Shown here one piece after another: positions 5,446 to 8,452 of a stretch of 8,452 nucleotides of DNA. The notes beneath the pieces are model-generated. The model was not told the DNA's origin and searched no databases. It worked only from the letters and a program-made list of their open reading frames with translations. Position 1 is the stretch's first letter. Each line of letters starts with the position of its first letter. Origin of the DNA: an uncultured Pseudomonadales bacterium (GTDB taxonomy: Bacteria > Pseudomonadota > Gammaproteobacteria > Pseudomonadales > Porticoccaceae); NCBI GenBank assembly GCA_937998635.1, contig CALLDA010000128.1, positions 1 to 8,452 of the forward strand. Reading direction: 5' to 3'. A program made the position numbers and the translations under genes.

Positions 5446-6807
5446 ATGTCAGCACCAAAAGTAGGTTTTGTCAGCCTTGGATGTCCCAAGGCTCTGGTTG
5501 ATTCCGAGCGCATTCTTACCCAACTAAAAATGGACGGCTACGAAGTGTCGCCCAGTTATTCGGGTGCCGATGTAGTAGTGGTTAACACCTGTGGTTTTCT
5601 CGATAGCGCCAAACAGGAATCCCTCGATGCCATCGGTGAAGCCATGGCCGAGAATGGTCGGGTGATTGTTACCGGCTGCATGGGCGGTGATGAGCAGGCG
5701 ATTCGCGAGGTGCATCCCCAGGTGCTGGCGGTGAGTGGGCCTCATCAGTATGAGGAGGTGGTGAGCGCAGTCCATCAACATGTGCCGCCTTCCCTTGAGC
5801 ACAACCCCTTAACTGATCTGGTGCCGCCCCAGGGCGTCAAGTTAACGCCTCGCCATTACGCCTATTTGAAAATATCTGAAGGTTGTAATCACGGTTGCAC
5901 CTTTTGCATTATTCCCGATTTGCGGGGCAAGTTGGTCAGCCGTCCGGTGGGCGATGTGTTGGATGAAGCCGAGCGTCTGGTGCAAAGCGGTGTCAAAGAA
6001 CTGCTGGTGATTTCTCAGGATACCAGCGCTTACGGGGTGGATATAAAATACCGCACTGGCTTCTGGCAGGGCCGACCGGTGAAATCCCGCATGCTGGATT
6101 TATGCGAAGCCCTTGGTGAGCTGGGTGTTTGGGTGCGCCTGCACTATGTCTATCCCTACCCCCATGTTGATCATGTCATCCCGCTGATGGCCGAGGGCCT
6201 TATTCTGCCTTATCTCGACATCCCTTTTCAGCATTCAAGCTCCCGTGTTCTGAAAGCCATGAAACGTCCGGCTCATCAGGAAAAAACCCTGGATCGAATT
6301 CATGCCTGGCGAAAGGTCTGCCCAGATTTGACCTTGCGCAGTACCTTTATCGCTGGTTTTCCCGGTGAAACCGATGCTGACTTTGAACATCTTCTTGACT
6401 GGCTTAAAGAGGCTCAGCTGGATCGCGTCGGTTGTTTCAAATATGAAGCTGTCGAAGGCGCCAAAGCCAATGCCCTGCCAAATGCTGTACCTGAAGAGTT
6501 AAAGCAGGAACGCTGGGAAAGGTTGATGGAAACCCAGCAGGCCATCAGTGCCGCTCGCTTGCAGAGCAAAGTTGGTCGAAACATAAAGGTCATTGTTGAT
6601 GAGGTTTGTTTAGAGCCAGATGAGCAAGGTGCTGTGGCTCGCAGTCAGGGCGATGCGCCTGAAATCGATGGCAATGTCTTTATCGACCTGTGCCCTGGCG
6701 ATTCCAGCGAATTATCTGGCTTACCACGAGACCTTAAGTGCGGAGATATTGTCGAGGTTAAAATCGACGCCGCCGATGAATATGATTTATACGGCCACTG
6801 CGAATAA
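5446..6807 (+). CDS. rimO: Ribosomal protein S12 (aspartyl) methylthiotransferase RimO
   Basis: RimO is a radical-SAM enzyme that adds a beta-methylthio group to a conserved aspartate of ribosomal protein S12 (Asp88/89 in E. coli numbering), using two [4Fe-4S] clusters. The product has 453 residues, close to the usual 440. The N-terminal UPF0004 domain carries the auxiliary-cluster cysteines C13 (SLGCPK), C49 (VNTCGF) and C78 (TGCMG). The radical-SAM CxxxCxxC is GCNHGCTFC with C147, C151 and C154, followed by IIPDLRGKLVSRP, SQDTSAYGVD and LHYVYPYP. This sequence pattern separates RimO from the tRNA-modifying MiaB. A C-terminal TRAM domain follows (APEIDGNVFIDL to EYDLYGH), which contacts S12. 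The ATG at 5446 gives the expected MSAPKVGFVSLGCPK N terminus, and GGGG at 5437-5440 may act as a weak ribosome-binding site. The gene appears to stand alone, with its own extended -10 promoter. No decay is seen, although the next 1.1 kb downstream is degenerate. Confidence 0.97.
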   Translation: MSAPKVGFVSLGCPKALVDSERILTQLKMDGYEVSPSYSGADVVVVNTCGFLDSAKQESLDAIGEAMAENGRVIVTGCMGGDEQAIREVHPQVLAVSGPHQYEEVVSAVHQHVPPSLEHNPLTDLVPPQGVKLTPRHYAYLKISEGCNHGCTFCIIPDLRGKLVSRPVGDVLDEAERLVQSGVKELLVISQDTSAYGVDIKYRTGFWQGRPVKSRMLDLCEALGELGVWVRLHYVYPYPHVDHVIPLMAEGLILPYLDIPFQHSSSRVLKAMKRPAHQEKTLDRIHAWRKVCPDLTLRSTFIAGFPGETDADFEHLLDWLKEAQLDRVGCFKYEAVEGAKANALPNAVPEELKQERWERLMETQQAISAARLQSKVGRNIKVIVDEVCLEPDEQGAVARSQGDAPEIDGNVFIDLCPGDSSELSGLPRDLKCGDIVEVKIDAADEYDLYGHCE

Positions 6808-7066
6808 CTAAACCAGGCTGCCGTCTGCGTCTTAATCGAGCGAAATTCCCGGGTCAGCCTGGTCTCAGTTCAGGTGGTTGACATGGGCGGCTGGCTGTAT
6901 TGTTATGTTGCTCCGAAACGACACTCCACTCAGTGAAAAATACCCAGCTGGCCAGCCCCCTGCTGATTTATCGTAACGACGGTGATTCGGCGCGAGTGGC
7001 CAAAACAACAGCGATTAAAACTTACGGTTCCTGCCCCCGTGGTGGTATGGAGGGCGCGGTGGCCTA
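6808..7066. other. Non-coding or unassignable stretch after rimO
   Basis: About 260 bp hold no gene I can recognise. A 9-bp inverted repeat lies at its start. A reading frame from 6900 to 7082 is open, but its product (including LIYRNDGDSARVAKTT) matches no family I know. It also runs into the remnant of the acyl-CoA ligase in the wrong frame. The stretch may contain further decayed pieces of the ligase's N-terminal part. However, the AMP-binding P-loop-like signature (a TSGTTGxPKG type motif) is not found in any of the three forward frames. Confidence 0.5.
6812..6863. repeat. 9-bp perfect inverted repeat just after rimO
   Basis: ACCAGGCTG (6812-6820) and its exact reverse complement CAGCCTGGT (6855-6863) flank 34 nt and begin 5 nt after the rimO stop codon. 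A transcript could fold here, but the loop is long and no T-run follows, so a standard intrinsic terminator is not supported. It may stabilise the rimO 3' end or be a relic of the rearrangements downstream. Confidence 0.45.
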
Positions 7067-7442
7067 TCACTACGCACCCTGATTTGCGGTGCTGCACCGA
7101 TTTCTCAAGCGCGTTTGCAGGAAGTGCTGGATAAATTCGGCCAGGTCTTGCTGCAACTTTTTGGTCAGACCGAGGTGCCCAACTTCGCGACCAGGTTGTC
7201 GAAAGCTGATCATCTCGGCGAGAAACTCCTCGGTTCCTCCGGCCAGCCGATAATCACCTCGGATGTGTGTATCGGCGATGAAAATAGTCAGCCTGTGGCC
7301 TTTGGTGAGGTGGGTGAAATTATGGCTCGCTCGCCCTATACCCTGGAAAGTTACTATAACGATCCGGAAAAACCGCCGAAGTCTATGCGGGTGAATGGAT
7401 CAAGACGGGTGATGTGGGTTATCTGATCGACATCGGCCATGT
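7067..7442 (+). pseudogene. Remnant of an AMP-binding acyl-CoA synthetase/ligase
   Basis: This is an internal piece, about 125 residues, of an ANL-superfamily acyl-CoA ligase, which would normally have about 500 residues. Recognisable segments in order are SLRTLICGAAPIS (from 7067), RLQEVLDKFG, then LLQLFGQTEVPNFATRLSK with the conserved GQTE adenylation motif (A5-type). After these come GQPIITSDVCI, FGEVGEIMARSP and YYNDPEK. The frame then breaks. GAAAAACC at 7367-7374 has five A residues where six would encode the expected EKTAEV. After the one-base shift, AEVYAGEWIKTGDVGYL continues in another frame (from 7375), including the conserved TGD motif. The N-terminal half with the P-loop-like motif is missing or unrecognisable, and the C-terminal domain with the catalytic lysine is gone. 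The sequence runs straight into CobW-like sequence at about 7443. It cannot encode a working enzyme. The original substrate cannot be told. Confidence 0.85.
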
Positions 7443-7868
7443 GTTAGTGATGCTCAGGCCTTCGCGGTGGCTGACTTATGCGCGAGCAACCGGTACCCCA
7501 TCAGGGGCAATAGCACCGATACTGAACGCTGGCTCGGCACTGAGCAGGAAACCGCCCACGGTTCGGGGATTCAGAGCTTTAATTTGCATAGGGACAAGGT
7601 AATAAGTCTGGCTGATTTAGTGCTATTTTTTCAGGAACTGGTAAATTACCAGCCGGACAAGTTGCTGCGGGTAAAAGGCCTGGTAGCAGTGGCTGGCAAG
7701 GCCGCCACACCGGCAGTCGTGCACGGTATTCGGGACAAGGTTTATCCCCTGGTCTGACTTGAAGTCTCGCCAGAAGCCGTGACGCCGGGTATGCGACTGG
7801 TTTTTATCACCGATGGCATAATGCCGCGAGAGATAGAACAGATCTTGCAGAACGTTTGTGGCATTTAG
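7443..7868 (+). pseudogene. Remnant of a CobW/COG0523-family GTPase, C-terminal part
   Basis: This frame encodes the end of a G3E GTPase of the CobW/COG0523 metallochaperone family. VSDAQAFAVADL resembles the segment after the NKxD motif. DTERWLG and HGSGIQSFNLHRDK then lead into the C-terminal CobW domain: ADLVLFFQELVNYQPDKLLRVKGLVAVAG, AVVHGIRDKVYPLV, RLVFITDGIMPREIEQILQ. The Walker A, switch and CxCC metal motifs, which belong to the N-terminal domain, are absent. An in-frame TGA (7755-7757) interrupts the domain about 37 codons before the natural-looking end, a TAG at 7866-7868. One base change from a TGG tryptophan codon would explain it. Part of the middle, between VSDAQAF and DTERWLG, also looks shorter than in intact members. 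Without the nucleotide-binding domain no function is expected. The family call rests mainly on LLRVKG, VIHG-like and LVFITDG segments. Confidence 0.76.
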
Positions 7869-7922
7869 CCTTTAATAGCATTTTTAAAATACGATAAAGC
7901 GATAACAACATCACACCATAAG

Positions 7923-7927
7923 AGGAG
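7923..7927 (+). promoter_or_regulatory. Shine-Dalgarno site of the SDR gene
   Basis: AGGAG lies 6 nt before the ATG at 7934, within an AGAGGAGAT context. It is one of the strongest ribosome-binding sites in the window. It marks a clear return to intact coding sequence after the degenerate stretch. Confidence 0.75.
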
Positions 7928-7933
7928 ATCAAC

Positions 7934-8452
7934 ATGGGTAGAGTTCAGGACAAAGTCGCGTTAATTACTGGCGGCACGGCCGGTATTGGGTATGCCACGG
8001 CAGAGTTAATTGGTCTGGAGGGAGGCAAGATCGTGATTACCGATCTGCGTCCGATCGAAGGCGAGGCGTCTGCGCAAGCTTTGCGAGACAAGGGTTATGA
8101 CGCCTTGTTTATCGAGCAGGATGTAACCGATGAGGCGCGTTGGAAGGAAGTTCTGGCCGAGGTGGTCGAAAAATATGGTCGACTGGATATCCTGGTCAAT
8201 AACGCTGGCGTCGGTGAGGACACCGATCTTGAAAACAGCGACCTGGCCCATTGGCGTTTTGTAAACTCGGTGAATATGGAAGCGGTGTTTATGGGTACCC
8301 AAAACGCCATCAAACAAATGAAGCTCAATGGTGGCGGCAGCATTATTAATATTTCGTCTATTGAAGGGCTTGTCGGTGATCCGCGATTCGGCGCCTATAA
8401 CGCCAGTAAAGGTGGGGTGCGGCTTTTTACCAAGTCAGCAGCGCTTTATTGT
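7934..8452 (+). CDS. Short-chain dehydrogenase/reductase (SDR), 3' end outside window
   Basis: This is the first 173 residues of a classical SDR oxidoreductase, which is usually about 250 residues, so roughly 80 are cut off by the window edge. The Rossmann cofactor motif is TGGTAGIG (residues 12-19). An aspartate at the end of the second strand (D37 in VITDL) points to NAD(H) rather than NADP(H). D63-V64, NNAG (89-92), the catalytic N114, S142 (NISS) and YNASK (Y155, K159) are all in place, so the enzyme should be active. The sequence resembles alcohol or hydroxysteroid dehydrogenases of this family, but SDR substrates cannot be read from such motifs. AGGAG is well placed before the ATG. A possible -10 (TAAAAT, 7885-7890) has no matching -35. 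The gene follows ligase and CobW remnants by 65 bp, hinting at a once larger catabolic cluster. Confidence 0.94.
   Translation, partial: MGRVQDKVALITGGTAGIGYATAELIGLEGGKIVITDLRPIEGEASAQALRDKGYDALFIEQDVTDEARWKEVLAEVVEKYGRLDILVNNAGVGEDTDLENSDLAHWRFVNSVNMEAVFMGTQNAIKQMKLNGGGSIINISSIEGLVGDPRFGAYNASKGGVRLFTKSAALYC

Noticed and set aside
6900..7082. Open frame of 60 codons after rimO
   Set aside because: The product matches no family, no ribosome-binding site precedes it, and its end overlaps the start of recognisable ligase sequence in another frame.
7115..7426. Stand-alone small AMP-binding protein
   Set aside because: Family similarity begins upstream of the apparent TTG start and continues past the stop in another frame, so this is a slice of a broken ligase gene.
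7755..7757. TGA as a selenocysteine codon in the CobW-like frame
   Set aside because: CobW proteins have no selenocysteine at this point, I see no SECIS-like hairpin, and the gene already lacks its GTPase domain.
6808..7933. Insertion sequence or prophage scar as the cause of the degenerate region
   Set aside because: No transposase or integrase remnant, tRNA attachment site or target-site duplication could be identified. The single inverted repeat is too short and too close together to count as element ends.

Overview
The window reads as ordinary chromosome from a gammaproteobacterium of moderate GC content. The evidence is a RapA close to the enterobacterial and pseudomonad form, an RNase AM (YciV-type) PHP protein, SprT, SlyD with a histidine-rich tail, a YhbQ-type GIY-YIG protein, DUF2288, a PilZ protein and RimO. 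A marine lineage near Cellvibrionales/Spongiibacteraceae is my best guess, but no marker here settles it.

Layout. Positions 3-1694 hold the C-terminal part of rapA, cut by the left edge. It converges on rnm (1734-2615, minus strand). A divergent 137-bp spacer separates rnm from sprT (2753-3349). Next come slyD (3488-3964, with a credible sigma70-type promoter), a GIY-YIG protein (3997-4299), a DUF2288 protein (4362-4682), a PilZ protein (4718-5308) and rimO (5446-6807), all on the plus strand. The genes from slyD to the PilZ gene are closely spaced and could be partly co-transcribed. rimO has its own likely extended -10 promoter.

From 6808 to 7933 there is no intact gene. The right part of this stretch is a gene graveyard. 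Positions 7067-7442 are the remnant of an AMP-binding acyl-CoA ligase, with a one-base deletion in an A-run. It is joined directly to the C-terminal part of a CobW/COG0523-type GTPase (7443-7868) that carries an in-frame TGA. The simplest explanation is a deletion that removed the end of a ligase gene and the start of a neighbouring cobW-like gene, followed by decay. Positions 6808-7066 hold a 9-bp inverted repeat and otherwise nothing I can assign. After the remnants an apparently functional short-chain dehydrogenase/reductase begins (7934) and runs off the right edge.

How the genes relate. The left two thirds is mostly housekeeping for transcription (RapA), rRNA processing (RNase AM), ribosome modification (RimO) and protein folding (SlyD), with a possible c-di-GMP effector (PilZ). 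The right end looks like the edge of an accessory catabolic region in which a ligase and a metallochaperone-like gene were lost while an SDR was kept. I found no new defence, mobile or RNA-based system. The points most worth a second look are the fused pseudogene scar, two in-frame tandem repeats inside otherwise conserved genes (rnm and sprT), and the split-motif PilZ protein.
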